A stretch of 64,000 nt of DNA from Gonatopus flavifemur (GCA_018340375.1 JAFFJZ010000096.1:62001-126000), one strand, 5' to 3'; positions 38,410 through 50,900 are shown, counted from the stretch's first letter. Translations and numbers: made by a program. Notes: generated by a model from the letters alone, not told the origin.

Positions 38410-38730
38410 AATGTTAATTTCGCTCGATTCCTGAACGTTTCAGCCAACTTGGCCATATTTTCTTTTGGATTGACTGTGGGATGGTCATCAACGGCTTTAC
38501 CTAAATTACTAAAATCAGATTCGTTCCTCTCGATCAGCGACAATAAGGCATCATTGATTGCATCCTTACCATGGGCTGAAATTCTAATCGATACAGCAAT
38601 AGGAACAAAGACACTGGATAAATTTGAAGGAAAATAACTTTGCTTATCACCGCCGTTCCTTATACCGTTGGTCCGATATGTTGGGCCGTTGCCCCAAGTG
38701 TTGAGGTATTTGATAATTTACCGCGTATGA
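38410..38730 (+). pseudogene. facilitated trehalose transporter-like fragment (Tret1-like)
   Basis: One frame reads NVSANLAIFSFGLTVGWSS, then LPKLL, then a degraded membrane segment, to a TAA near 38635. The continuation LLITAVPYTVGPICWAVAPS appears in another frame from 38637. In insect sugar transporters of the major facilitator superfamily these form the first transmembrane helix, the extracellular loop and the second and third helices. The frameshift falls at the KFGRKW-like loop. After about 38680 the match is lost. With no exon neighbours, this is a decayed fragment, not a working transporter. Confidence 0.6.
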
Positions 38731-39130
38731 GGAAATTATTCATGAAAGCCAAAACGTCATAATACGTGATTGTTCGACCTTCGCCGTGTTGACATAGAAA
38801 ATAACAATTGAAATTGAAAGGACTTCTCAATTGATGAGAATACTGAGAAAATTAAATTAGCTGACAAATGAATCGACTCGACGTAGTGACTGAAAGATAT
38901 AAAATACGGATGAGAAGCGGACTGCGGATTGAAGGAAGAGGACATAGATTCCGTCTCGTTTTTTGTTTAGAAAAGAAAAAAAAAGGACGAGTGTTTAGTT
39001 TTGACACTATAATTCACGAATAACAATATAATATAAACTCCAAGGAATGAACTCCCTATAACGGAATTTACAACGATGGGTCAGTTGAAAGGTACACAAG
39101 TACCCTATCCAAAGGACCCGAAATGGAGAA

Positions 39131-39433
39131 ATGAATCTGGCCAAGATTCACGCGTCATTCGCTCACTCATACATACAACCGTTGCGGTGCACCGTGAAAA
39201 AGTCGAGGAGATTTCCTGGTCCAGTGACGATCGACGATAGAATTTGGTGGTGTCCAGCAGAAGATGCCCAAGATGAGGAACCGCGTCAAGAATTAATACT
39301 CGATAACGGCGTATTCCCAGAGGAATTCGGAGATAACGTAATCACAGCGGATCGCGAGGAGATGAAAACTAATTACACCAAATACTTTACACATGGAAAG
39401 ATAATCGAAGAGAACACACACCCGTTGCTGTAA
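39131..39433 (+). CDS. unrecognised 100-residue open frame
   Basis: The first 30 residues are basic, the rest acidic (CPAEDAQDEEPRQE, then a GVFPEEFGD stretch). An overlapping frame from an ATG near 39075 covers the start of the same region. Composition is less AT-driven than typical spurious frames here, but I see no domain, splice site or homologue. It may be a pseudogene fragment like the transporter piece nearby. Confidence 0.22.
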   Translation: MNLAKIHASFAHSYIQPLRCTVKKSRRFPGPVTIDDRIWWCPAEDAQDEEPRQELILDNGVFPEEFGDNVITADREEMKTNYTKYFTHGKIIEENTHPLL

Positions 39434-39729
39434 GAGTGTCATGACCCACTGAACTTGGAAGGGATTGACAGCCAGAGGTATGAAATATCTTCGATCCCCA
39501 CTCTCTTCTTGCCGTGTAATGAAAGTGTGTAATTGTGGTGTGCGACGAATTGCTCTGCTACAGGTGCTACGATCGAACAGTAAGCAATATTCGAAATCCG
39601 CTGTCTTTTTCGTTCAAATCTTATGAACTTGTAGTATGATTAGTACACCATATTCAGGAGAGGTGCACTCCCCTACCAGCACACCTACCACTTCCACGTC
39701 GCATCTACGTGGAGGCAACGTGGACAAAA

Positions 39730-40099
39730 CACGGAGGAAAAAGAATTCTCTGTGGCAGCGAAATCTACTTTTGCTGGGTTCCTTTTGCCAGAGCAGCAAA
39801 TTTTCTGCTGTGACAGCAAACTATTTGCTGTTCCAGCAATCTTGTTAGCTGCGACAGCGAATTTTTAGCTGTGGCAGCAAAAAATGTTTGCTATCCCAGC
39901 AAAAGTTGTTTGCTGTTCTGTATATGATACTGAAAATTTGCTGGCGGAGCAAACATTTTTTGCTGCCACAGCTAAAAAATTGCTGTCGTAGCTGACACGA
40001 TTGCTGTTATGGCAAATTTTTAGCTAGGTCAGCAAAAAATTTTGCTATTCTATATATAATACCTCGATTTGCTGCGTCAGCAAATTTTTTCTCTCCGTG
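39730..40099. mobile_element. CACGGAG MITE, 370 bp, copy A
   Basis: Ends CACGGAGGAAAAAGAATTC and, inverted, CACGGAGAGAAAAAATTTG. The interior is built from short inverted CAGCAAA/TTTGCTG motifs. AA on both flanks. It is the reverse complement of the 370-bp element at 62075-62444 with few differences. Confidence 0.9.
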
Positions 40100-41222
40100 A
40101 AGGGATCCTCTGTAATGTTGCGTTTTCTCTCTCGATTAATTCAATCACAGAAATGTTGTTCCGCTGTGAAGATAGTGAGTTTCATTGCTGGAGCAATGAA
40201 CTTTCACCAGTAGTTGCACTGTAAAACATGTATTTATATTCATATATTTCCTTAAACATATCAAATTCTGAAAATTTATCGACAAGATCAATATTCTTGA
40301 GGTATTGTCAAGACAAGATCAAGATGATTCATCACAAGAATCATTCAAGAACAACACGATATCATTATCTTCATATTTTTCAAGAACAAGACAATATTTC
40401 AGAAAATATCGTATCGTCTCGTATTGTGGAAGCACTAGTTACTCGTTATCGTTACTCATGATATGTAAAATATATATGATTTGTATACAATATACAAACA
40501 CATTGTCATATGTAATATATTTTATATTTAATAAATAACAAGTGACGAATAACGTACGTATCGCTGCTATTTGGGTAACTTTTCAGTCATTTGGTTGAGG
40601 TATAAGTTTATGGTCTAAGAATGCTACTACCGAAATATTCCAAATCAAATTTTTTTCGAACGGATTGGAACTCCTCTGTAAAAAAAAAATGTACATCAGC
40701 GCTATTATAACATAGCAGCACAAGGGTTCAGGTTTTGCAGATTTTTGTGAATTGATACAAAAACACACATCTTCTGTGAGAAGGTTCAGATGAAGAAGAG
40801 CAGAAACATCAGGAAGAATGGGAACGAAGTATCTTGTTCACAGATAGACACACGAAAGACCCTGCGGAATTTTAACCAGTGAAAACTGTGAATGTTTACA
40901 TAAAACTTTCTTACGGGAGGATTGGAAAGTTTCCAATGCATGCACATGAGTCCCAGTTGAAATTTCAGATTCTTACGAAAATCCGTATCGGATCAATATT
41001 AAAAAAATTGGTATGTAGAACATATATTACTTACATGTTTTGTATTTCATATCTATAAGGGATAGATGTAACTAGTGGTGGGTGAAGCTTCGGATTTTCG
41101 AAGTTTTGTCGAAGCGAAGCGAAGCATAGGTACTCGAAATTCGAAGCTTCGAATTGCCGCCGAATCACATTCAAGTATTTGGCATTTCCGAAGCTTCGAA
41201 TTGCCGCCGAATCACACTCAAG
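40100..41222. other. spacer with an old hAT MITE and a GAAGC-rich patch
   Basis: A diverged hAT MITE lies at about 40433-40566. At 41085-41220 a GAAGCTTCGAA-rich sequence includes two near-identical copies of a CGAATTGCCGCCGAATCACA block. No gene. Confidence 0.5.
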
Positions 41223-41334
41223 TACCCAAGTAACACAACAGGTTCTAAGAATATGCTCGAACATTTTAAGAAGATTCCAGGATATTCTTAGAATGTTCGA
41301 TCACATTCTGAGAACTTCCCGTGTTACTTGGGTA
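41223..41334. mobile_element. TACCCAAG MITE, about 110 bp
   Basis: Ends TACCCAAGTAACAC and GTGTTACTTGGGTA around AGAACATTCTGAGAAC-like blocks; TA at both ends suggests a Tc1/mariner-type TA target. Related in layout to 53235-53344. Confidence 0.8.
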
Positions 41335-42699
41335 TTCAGGATTTTCAAAATGTTGACATCATTTCCGGAATGCTGTATTGTGTGTTTATTCGTTGAATGA
41401 ATTGTTTATTGTGTCCTATTTTTTGTTGAAGCTCATTGTTTAATCAACAATTTATTGTTTCATATTGTTGAATCTGCCATTAACTAGTTTGTAAATTAAT
41501 GTATCTAAAGGGCACATACCCGTATAAATAAATAAATAAGTAAATGAATTTTTCATATACACGAAGGGTAGTATACTATAATAATAACGAGTGCTGATAA
41601 TATCAAATCATGACTATGAATACTTAGTCATTCCCTAATAGCATTCAAGTCTGTAAAAATCATTCGGTCTTATGGATATTCCGGTAGAGTATCATAATCA
41701 CTAGCGGCTTGATAACATCACTCTTCTCTCTCACCGTTTATTTGAATATGCGCGTAAGTGGAAGTCTAGCTACATAGTTAAAATTTTATATTAGATATTA
41801 GCATATTTATATTGTACTCTTGGGATATATTCGATTATGTCGCTATGAACCACAAGTATACGAGCATTCACCATACTCTCTCGGGAGGATGAAGATAAAT
41901 ATGTTATAATTTGAAATGAATATAGTTCTGAGCCTCATAATAAAGTATATCCCACGAGTACCATAAAAATATAGTAATCTTTAATATAAAGTTTCCTCTG
42001 TATACGCAAGTCCGTAAATGTGAACGTAATGATCGGGAGGCTGCGCAGAGAACAAAACTTCGCTTCTACGCAGGCTTCCATTCTTTACAGTCACGTTTAC
42101 GTACTTGTGTAGCTAGACCTTTAAGGATAGGATGTGAAGCGGTTGCTAGATAATCGCCTAACATCCTATCCTTTACACTGTTAAAAATTTCTCAAAATTT
42201 CATTCGTTTTCAAATACACTTGTGAATGAAATTTCAAATTCTTGGTGATTGAATACAGAATTTAATTACATGTGATTGAATTTTCAATTCTTGCTATATT
42301 ATACTACCCATAATAGTACAGTTGAGTAACTGAATTTTCATCCATATGTGGTTGAAATTTCGAGAACTCTTTCATCACCGAATCCAAAATCCTAATGATT
42401 GGAGGAAACAGGGAAATTCGTTTTGGATTCGCTTCGCTTCAAAAATTCAAAAACGGAGATCCGCTTCGGATTCGCTTCGAAAATTTGATTGGTGCAAAAA
42501 CTCCGCTTCGCTCAGCACTAAATGTAACAGGGTATAAAAGGATGTCAGGGATGAAATTACTGATGTTCGAAATATCGATGTCTTTGAGTAACTTGAAATA
42601 GGAAATTTGTTACGTTTAATTCATATTTGTTTAGTATCAATTAAACAGTCACATAGAACAAACGGAGACTTTTCACTCCAAACTGAGAAAAACACTTTT
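41335..42699. other. spacer with small inverted repeats
   Basis: An inverted pair around TACGCAAGTCCGTAAATGTGAACG and CACGTTTACGTACTTG lies at about 42003-42110, and a 13-bp stem (AAGGATAGGATGT and complement) at 42122-42173. Open frames near 42346-42601 are short and unrecognised. Confidence 0.45.
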
Positions 42700-43580
42700 T
42701 TCCCTAACAGCGTGTGCAAAATTCGGTTTCCCAAGCCTGTGTTGCGTGCGCAAAGTAAGTGATTCTCATACGGCGGTCAGACCAGTGCGGGAAAGTAATG
42801 AGCGTACGGTGATAGTACATTACGATACGAGTGCGCAAAGAAGGTCGTTCCCGCACGAGCGAAACGAGTGCGGGATGACCTACGTGTGCACGAGTATCGT
42901 ATACTATTTTTCCTGACAAGGGGCGCGAACTTCGGTTTTCCAAGCCTGTGTTGCGTGCGCAGAGTTACTTTACCGCACGCTTATTACTTCACTGTACTGG
43001 TCTGACTGCCGTGTGAGAATCACTCACTTTACGCACGCAACACAGGCTTGGGAAACCGAATTTTGCACACGCCGTTAGGAAAAGTAACTTTACCGTACGC
43101 TTATTACTTTACCGCACTGGTCCGACTGCCGTGTAGGAATCACTCACTCTGTGCACGCAACACAGGCTTGGAAAACCGAAGTTCGCGCACCTTGTTAGGA
43201 AAAATAGTATGATCAACTCGTGCGCATTGGTGATCCCCCCACTCGCGTGATTTGTCGCCCTTGCTACGCTCAGGCGACGAGCTTGACGCTCGTGCGGCAA
43301 TCACTAACTTTGCGCACTTGTTACACAATGTACTATTTCCTAAGGCCGTGTGCAAAGTGATTTTTTCGCACGCTGTTTTGCGTGTGCAGAGTGGCAGATT
43401 CTCGCACGGTTTCTTTATCCCACTTTTTCGTACGTTGTTAAGAAAAATCAGTATGTGCAACTCGTCCGCAAAGTTGACGATACACCCACTCCTGTGAAAC
43501 CAGTCGCCTTTAGTCCGCTCAGGCAACAGGCTTCGTAGCGGTGCGGGAATCACACACTTTGTGCACTTGTTGCACAATGT
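42700..43580. repeat. GC-rich inverted/tandem repeat cluster
   Basis: About 75-bp blocks containing CCAAGCCTGTGTTGCGTGCG occur four times: forward near 42717 and 42928, inverted near 43030 and 43155. A perfect hairpin (CCCGCAC...GTGCGGG) lies near 42851-42875. Later units (43200-43580) repeat CGCTCAGGC and GTGCGGG-like motifs. The island is far GC-richer than its surroundings. The 145-residue open frame on the minus strand here is a by-product of repeats. Confidence 0.75.
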
Positions 43581-43879
43581 CCTATTCGTAGTTTTTCACC
43601 AATTGTGATGAAACTCATATGGAACTACTATGGGGTCTTTAACCAGAAACGTGAATACGAGCGATCACAAAAAAAAACAATTTCCACATTTTTTAACCGA
43701 ATAAGATGAAACGCATGTGGGGATCCTATCAGATCATAACTAGAATATGATATGCATTTCATTGCAATTAGATAACAAGGAGCAAAGATATACGTGCTCA
43801 CAAAATAACAATTTTTCAAATAACAATCCGCGTTATTCGATTGATACCAAAATCAATAGCCCTCGAGCCCTCCCCGGGT

Positions 43880-44510
43880 AGGAGTTCCTATCCGGTAAGC
43901 CGTGAAGTGATCCGGACCGGATCCGGCTGTGAAATGAGATGCCCCATATGGGGCTTCATATCTGGGCCTGACCAGGTCCGTGTAGATAAAAACCTATCGG
44001 GGATTCCAGATCCGGCACCGATGAGGATAACCTGATGATCGTTCTAATGAGGTTGACCCTATAAAAATCTATCTGGCCCTGATCCGTTTTCCTGACTGGG
44101 ATCAGATGCGGATAATCTGGATCAGGTTCAGATGTGGCTAACCTAATCCGCGCCCTGATAAGCGAAACCTCATTCAGTCTTATCCGGATCTGATCAGTCT
44201 TCCTGATTGGAGCCGGATGCGGATAATTTTAATCAGGTCCAGATATGGCTAACCTGATCTGCGTCCTGATAAGAAAAGCTTTATTCAACCTTATTCACCC
44301 TTGATCAGTTTACCAGACGAGGCACAGATTAGGGAAATCATAATCCAATCCGCAAGAGGCAGACCTTATTGCGGCCCTAACAAGGCGAGCTTTTTAAAAT
44401 CTCATTCCTGACGGGAGTCAGATACAAATGATGTTAATATATTCATGTCCAAATGTGACGAACCTAATCTCCGCCCTAATAAGAAAACTCAGAATGAATG
44501 CAAGTAAATT
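43880..44510. repeat. degenerate tandem repeat, period about 120 bp
   Basis: Units contain GATCAGATGCGGATAAT, GGCTAACCTRATC and CCTGATAAG blocks, with at least four diverging copies. Related CCGGATC-rich sequence lies inverted at about 45670-45830 and distantly at 18940-19060. Confidence 0.7.
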
Positions 44511-46163
44511 TTTTCGAAATGCCCCTAGAATTATACAAAATTCAATCTTCCACTGATAAACTCCGGGATACCATCAAATTTTTTATACGACACTGAATGA
44601 CTGAGGTTTCTCGCGAGTACTGGTTGTATCTATTCGTTGATACCTCGCTCAACCATTCATCTGCAGCGTGCGAATTGCGATAATATGTCCACAAATATGT
44701 CTTAGGTTAGGTTAGGTTCGTATAACGTTTGAGAGAAGAGAGAGATCGTTACCCCACAGGTAACGACAGTATTGATGGGGTGAGAAGAAGGGGAAAGAGT
44801 GATTGCCGGTATCACGGAGAAGGAAATAGTTCTCTTGGTCGTCAGCCTTCCTAGAAGACGGATGTGGAATTGAAAAAAACTGAAGAATATTTGAAAGAAC
44901 ACGTGGCCACGTATATTGGAAAGGACCAAACCACATCCGATCAATAACAAAGAGAACTAATATTCATGGGACCAAAAGGCCAAGAGTGTGGACCATTTCA
45001 CCAAGGCAAAAAGATAAGTCGACTAGTTTTATAATTAAATATATTAGCGTGCACGCAAGACATTGTATTCTCTTTCTCTTCTCTCTCCCCATCGCGGGTA
45101 TCAAATAACAAATCTTATTCTTATATTCAACTGACAAGGTTTAGTCTCCTATTAACGTAGAAATAATAGATGTGAGCTACCGACTCGGTTTGTGAGTTGT
45201 GTATATATATGAACATCGAATCTGTATGATTTATTTCATGTCAATTTTGAATATATTGTTTTAAAACGTTAACTTGAATTATTCCGTTCATTTCATTTTC
45301 ATTTTAGTATTCAAATTTTATGAATTTACTCTACAGAATATAAAAGAATAAAAAAGTGACAATTCGAAGGAAAATGAATTGTTACAAGAGGAATAAAAAT
45401 ATTGATTAGATTATTCATAAACTATGTTACACGTTGAGTCAATAATAATTGTACTTTAATGTTTAAATGTAAGTGGACTTGAACTGTTGCGATATTCACG
45501 TAGAAAATATCAAGTTGAAAACATTATCAACAATTAAACTTGTTAATGATTTTTTTATAAAAAATCCAATCCCGGGGTTATGGATCAACCAATTTGAACC
45601 GCATCAAGTAACCTGTTTGAAGTAGGATAACTACATCTCTATCAGAAACGTGAAGGAAGATTTTTTACGCCCAAATTGAGTTGCCGGATCAGGATCAGAT
45701 CAAGTGGCCGGATTTGGCCCGGATGAGATGAAGCGTTACACATTACATCTGGGCTCAATCCGATTACCCATATCCATACCGGATCTGGCTTAGGGCAAAT
45801 CGGATCGGTACCGAATTCACACTTCTGCTCGGGCAGAGGACAAGGACTTTTTTTGTAGCCACCATAGTAACAAACCATTTTCCATCGTATTTATATTTGA
45901 ATTATCAAAAAGAATGGTACCATGCGATCTCCACCTGGACGACGACCTGGAAGACCTCAACTGGTTTCATCATAATTAACTGGTTGATCCGAAATAAATA
46001 ACAGTATACTATGCACATTTGCCTATTGTGAATGTGCTTCTATCTCTTCTGAGATTTGAATAATGGAATTAAGATTTATGAAAATTTTCATCTCTTTCGA
46101 ATAATGGTTTGGAGAAGTGATTGTATTCTTGTACTGAAAGAAATTACAACGTGTGAAATTGTA
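44511..46163. other. spacer; short TTAGG run
   Basis: A run of three TTAGG units at 44702-44717 matches the insect telomeric motif but is too short to be a telomere. The CCGGATC-rich piece at 45670-45830 belongs to the repeat at 43880. No gene is supported. Confidence 0.5.
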
Positions 46164-46172
46164 TTTTTTTCC

Positions 46173-49100
46173 ACGTCCGTTACGGTGGAGAACCCATATC
46201 GACAAAACCCATTGGGACCTATATGGGAATTTGTCGCTTTTTTGTCGCTAATTAGTTACCAAGAGATTGATTTTGTCGCTCTTTTGGTTTTCGAGAAAAT
46301 CGAGGGTACACCAAGGGGGCCGTTCCGCTAGAAAACCCAATATGGTCAATGAGTCGGAGCGGAATGAAAGTTATACAGGAATTTGTCGCTTTTTTGTCGC
46401 TGAAATTTGAGCATGGTTAGAATACCGTAGGCTCAACCGTTCCCGAGTAGGAGGGAAATAACGGATTTGGAAATGCAGGATATATGGGATACGAGAATGG
46501 TGGTGATGAACACACGGAGGACAATTTGATGACTTGATATGTGATAACGCACAGAAACATTTGAAGGTAGTGATGCAGGGAAAATCTTGTAATATGGATG
46601 TAACATGGATGTAACGAGGATATAACAAACCTCAAATGGTGATTGATTGAACATCATATTGATAGAAACCGTTGTGCGACAAAATATTTCATTCACAATA
46701 TGCGAGCGACAAAATCAGAATTCACTGGGAATTGGGAGGTCGAGCTGACACTGAACTTCGGTGTAGGTTTTTCTAGTCCAGTAAAGATTTTCAGGGAATA
46801 TTCTTGGGTTTCGTAATTGATCGAACATTCCACTGATGGAAACCGTTGAGCGATAAAATATTCCATTGGAATTATCGGAGCGACAAAATCAGGATTCGCC
46901 GAAAATTGAGGAATCGAACTGCCTCGTCACTTCTATCTAGGTTTTCCAGGTCTGGAATAGATTTTCTGAGAATATTCTTGGGTTTTGTGATTATTCGAAC
47001 ATTTCACTGATGGGAACCGTTGAGCGACAAAATATTCCATTGAAATTATCGGAGCGACAAAATCAGGATTCACCGAAAATTGAGAGATCAAGCTGGCTCG
47101 TCACTTCTATTTAAATTTTCCAGGTCTGGGATAGACTTAGAATATTCTTGGGTTTTGTGATTGATCAAACATCCCACTGAAGGGAACCGTTGAGCGACAA
47201 AATATTCAATTCACAATATCCGAGCGAGAAAATCGAAAGTCAGGAAAAATCGAGGGATCAAGCTGGGTCGTCACTTCTATCTAGGTTTTCCAGGTCTGGA
47301 ATAGATTTTCTGAGAATATTCTCGGGTTTTGTGATTATTCGAACATTCCACTGATAGGAACCGTTGAGCGACAAAATATTCCATTGAAATTGTCGGAGTG
47401 ACAAAATCAGGATTCACCGAAAATTGAGAGATCAAGCTGGCTCGTCACTTCTATCTAAATTTTCCAGGTCTGGGATAGATTTCCTCAGAATATTCTTGGG
47501 TTTTGTGATTGATCGATCATTCCACTGATGGAAACCGTTGAGTGATAAAATATTCCATTGGAATTATCGGAGCGACAAAATCAGGATTCGCCGAAAATTG
47601 AGGAATCGAACTGCCTCGTCACTTCTATCTAGGTTTTCCAGGTCTGGAATAGATTTTCTGAGAATATTCTTGGGTTTTGTGATTATTCGAACATTTCACT
47701 GATGGGAACCGTTGAGCGACAAAATATTCCATTGAAATTATCGGAGCGACAAAATCAGGATTCACCGAAAATTGAGAGATCAAGCTGGCTCGTCACTTCT
47801 ATCTAAATTTTCCAGGTCTGGGATAGATTTCCTCAGAATATTCTTGGGTTTTGTGATTGATCGAACATCCCACTGATGGGAACCGTTGAGCGACAAAATA
47901 TTCCATTGAAATTGTCGGAGCGACAAAAGTAGGATTTACCGAAAGTTGAGAAATTGAACTGGCTCGTCACTTCTATCTGGGTTTTCCAGGTCTGGAATAG
48001 GTTTTCTGAGAATATTCTCGGGTTTTGTGATTATTCGAACATTCCACTGATAGGAACCGTTGAGCGACAAAATATTCCATTGAAATTGTCAGAGTGACAA
48101 AATCAGGATTCACCGAAAATTGAGAGATCAAGCTGGCCCGTCACTTCTATCTAAATTTCCCAGGTCTGGGATAGATTTCCTCAGAGTATTCTTGGGTTTT
48201 GTGATTGATCGAACATCCCACTGATGGGAACCGTTGAGCGACAAAATATTCAATCCACAATATCCGAGCGAGAAAATCGAAAGTCAGGAAAAATCGAGGG
48301 ATCAAGCTGGGTCGTCACTTCTATCTAAATTTTCCAGGTCTGGGATAGATTTCCTCAGAATATTCTTGGGTTTTGTGATTGATCGAACATCCCACTGATG
48401 GGAACCGTTGAGCGACAAAATATTCCATTGAAATTGTCGGAGCGACAAAAGTAGGATTTACCGAAAGTTGAGAAATTGAACTGGCTCGTCACTTCTATCT
48501 GGGTTTTCCAGGTCTGGAATAGGTTTTCTGAGAATATTCTCGGGTTTTGTGATTATTCGAACATTCCACTGATAGGAACCGTTGAGCGACAAAATATTCC
48601 ATTGAAATTGTCAGAGTGACAAAATCAGGATTCACCGAAAATTGAGAGATCAAGCTGGCCCGTCACTTCTATCTAAATTTCCCAGGTCTGGGATAGATTT
48701 CCTCAGAGTATTCTTGGGTTTTGTGATTGATCGAACATCCCACTGATGGGAACCGTTGAGCGACAAAATATTCAATCCACAATATCCGAGCGAGAAAATC
48801 GAAAGTCAGGAAAAATCGAGGGATCAAGCTGGGTCGTCACTTCTATCTAGGTTTTCCAGGTCTGGAATAGATTTTCTGAGAATATTCTCGGGTTTTGTGA
48901 TTATTCGAACATTCCACTGATAGGAACCGTTGAGCGACAAAATATTCCATTGAAATTGTCGGAGTGACAAAATCAGGATTCACCGAAAATTGAGAGATCA
49001 AGCTGGCCCGTCACTTCTATCTAAATTTCCCAGGTCTGGGATAGATTTCCTCAGAGTATTCTCGGGTTTTGTGATTGATCGAACATCCCACTGATGGGAA

Positions 49101-50891
49101 CCGTTGAGCGACAAAATATTCAATCCACAATATCCGAGCGACAAAATCGAAAGTCAGGAAAAATCGAGGGATCGAGCTGGGTCGTCACTCCTATCTAGGT
49201 TTTCCAGGTCTGGAATAGATTTTGTGAGAATATTCTCGGAAAATTTATTCCAGCCCTGGAAAACCTAAATAGAAATGACGAGCCAGCTCGATTTCTCAAT
49301 TTTCGGTGAATCCTGACTTTGTCGCTATTGTGAATGGAATATTTTGTCGCTCAACGGTTTCCATGAGTCAAATTCGATTAATCACAAAGCCCAAGAATAT
49401 CCTCAGGAAATCTATTCCAGACATGGAAAACCTAGATATAAGTGACTTGCGTGCTCGATTTCTCAATTTTCGGTGAATCCTGATTTTGTCGCTCCGACAA
49501 TTCCAATGGAATATTTTGTCGCTCAACGGTTCCCATCAGTAGAATGTTCGATTAATCACAAAACCCAAGAATATTCCCAGCAAATCTATCCCAGACCTGG
49601 AAAACCCAGATAGAAGTGACGAGCCAGTTCAATTTCTCGACTTTCGGTGAATCCTGATTTCGTCGCTCCGACAATTTCAATGGAATATTTTGTCGCTCAA
49701 CGGTTCCTATCAGTGGAATGTTCGAATAATCACAAAACCCGAGAATATTCTCAGAAAATCTATTCCAGACCTGGAAAACCTAGATAGAAGTGACGACCCA
49801 GCTTGATCCCTCGATTTTTCCTGACTTTCGATTTTCTCGCTCGGATATTGTGAATTGAATATTTTGTCGCTCAACGGTTCCCTTCAGTGGGATGTTTGAT
49901 CAATCACAAAACCCAAGAATATTCTAAGTCTATCCCAGACCTGGAAAATTTAAATAGAAGTGACGAGCCAGCTTGATCTCTCAATTTTCGGTGAATCCTG
50001 ATTTTGTCGCTCCGATAATTTCAATGGAATATTTTGTCGCTCAACGGTTCCCATCAGTGAAATGTTCGAATAATCACAAAACCCAAGAATATTCTCAGAA
50101 AATCTATTCCAGACCTGGAAAACCTAGATAGAAGTGACGAGGCAGTTCGATTCCTCAATTTTCGGCGAATCCTGATTTTGTCGCTCCGATAATTCCAATG
50201 GAATATTTTATCGCTCAACGGTTTCCATCAGTGGAATGTTCGATCAATTACGAAACCCAAGAATATTCCCTGAAAATCTTTACTGGACTAGAAAAACCTA
50301 CACCGAAGTTCAGTGTCAGCTCGACCTCCCAATTCCCAGTGAATTCTGATTTTGTCGCTCGCATATTGTGAATGAAATATTTTGTCGCACAACGGTTTCT
50401 ATCAATATGATGTTCAATCAATCACCATTTGAGGTTTGTTATATCCTCGTTACATCCATGTTACATCCATATTACAAGATTTTCCCTGCATCACTACCTT
50501 CAAATGTTTCTGTGCGTTATCACATATCAAGTCATCAAATTGTCCTCCGTGTGTTCATCACCACCATTCTCGTATCCCATATATCCTGCATTTCCAAATC
50601 CGTTATTTCCCTCCTACTCGGGAACGGTTGAGCCTACGGTATTCTAACCATGCTCAAATTTCAGCGACAAAAAAGCGACAAATTCCTGTATAACTTTCAT
50701 TCCGCTCCGACTCATTGACCATATTGGGTTTTCTAGCGGAACGGCCCCCTTGGTGTACCCTCGATTTTCTCGAAAACCAAAAGAGCGACAAAATCAATCT
50801 CTTGGTAACTAATTAGCGACAAAAAAGCGACAAATTCCCATATAGGTCCCAATGGGTTTTGTCGATATGGGTCCTCCACCGTAACGGACGT
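46173..50891. mobile_element. 4.7-kb Mutator-like foldback element
   Basis: The flanks TTTTTTTCC at 46164-46172 and 50892-50900 are an exact 9-bp duplication. The ends are ACGTCCGTTACGGTGGAG and its complement. The outer about 1.2 kb of each arm is nearly identical in inverted orientation, including a small internal deletion shared by both arms (near 47130 and 49925). The interior is a 174-bp tandem array that switches orientation near 49237, giving unequal arms of about 3.06 and 1.66 kb. A 9-bp duplication is characteristic of the Mutator superfamily. There is no transposase, so movement would need one in trans. Confidence 0.88.
46660..50400. repeat. 174-bp tandem repeat array in inverted halves
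   Basis: About 15 monomers in the left arm and 7 inverted in the right, marked by ACCGTTGAGCGACAAAATATT. Most monomers also carry a second GCGACAAAA within 30 bases. Monomer subtypes alternate, and a 3-monomer block starting at 47863 recurs at 48385, a 522-bp higher-order unit with almost no change. Confidence 0.9.
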
Positions 50892-50900
50892 TTTTTTTCC

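Noticed and set aside
43140..43577. 145-residue minus-strand Cys-rich open frame
   Set aside because: It follows the GC-rich mirrored repeats exactly; the Cys pattern comes from repeated GTGCGC-like bases.
44702..44717. TTAGG run as telomere
   Set aside because: Only three units, flanked by ordinary sequence; at most an interstitial remnant.
46660..50400. Regularly spaced repeats as a CRISPR-like array
   Set aside because: The whole 174-bp unit is repeated without unique spacers, and the context is eukaryotic.
46433..50631. Identical 87-, 85- and 72-residue open frames at 46371-46696 and 50368-50693
   Set aside because: They are mirror images from the two arms of the foldback, overlap in several frames and have no domain. 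Identity reflects the repeat, not selection on protein.
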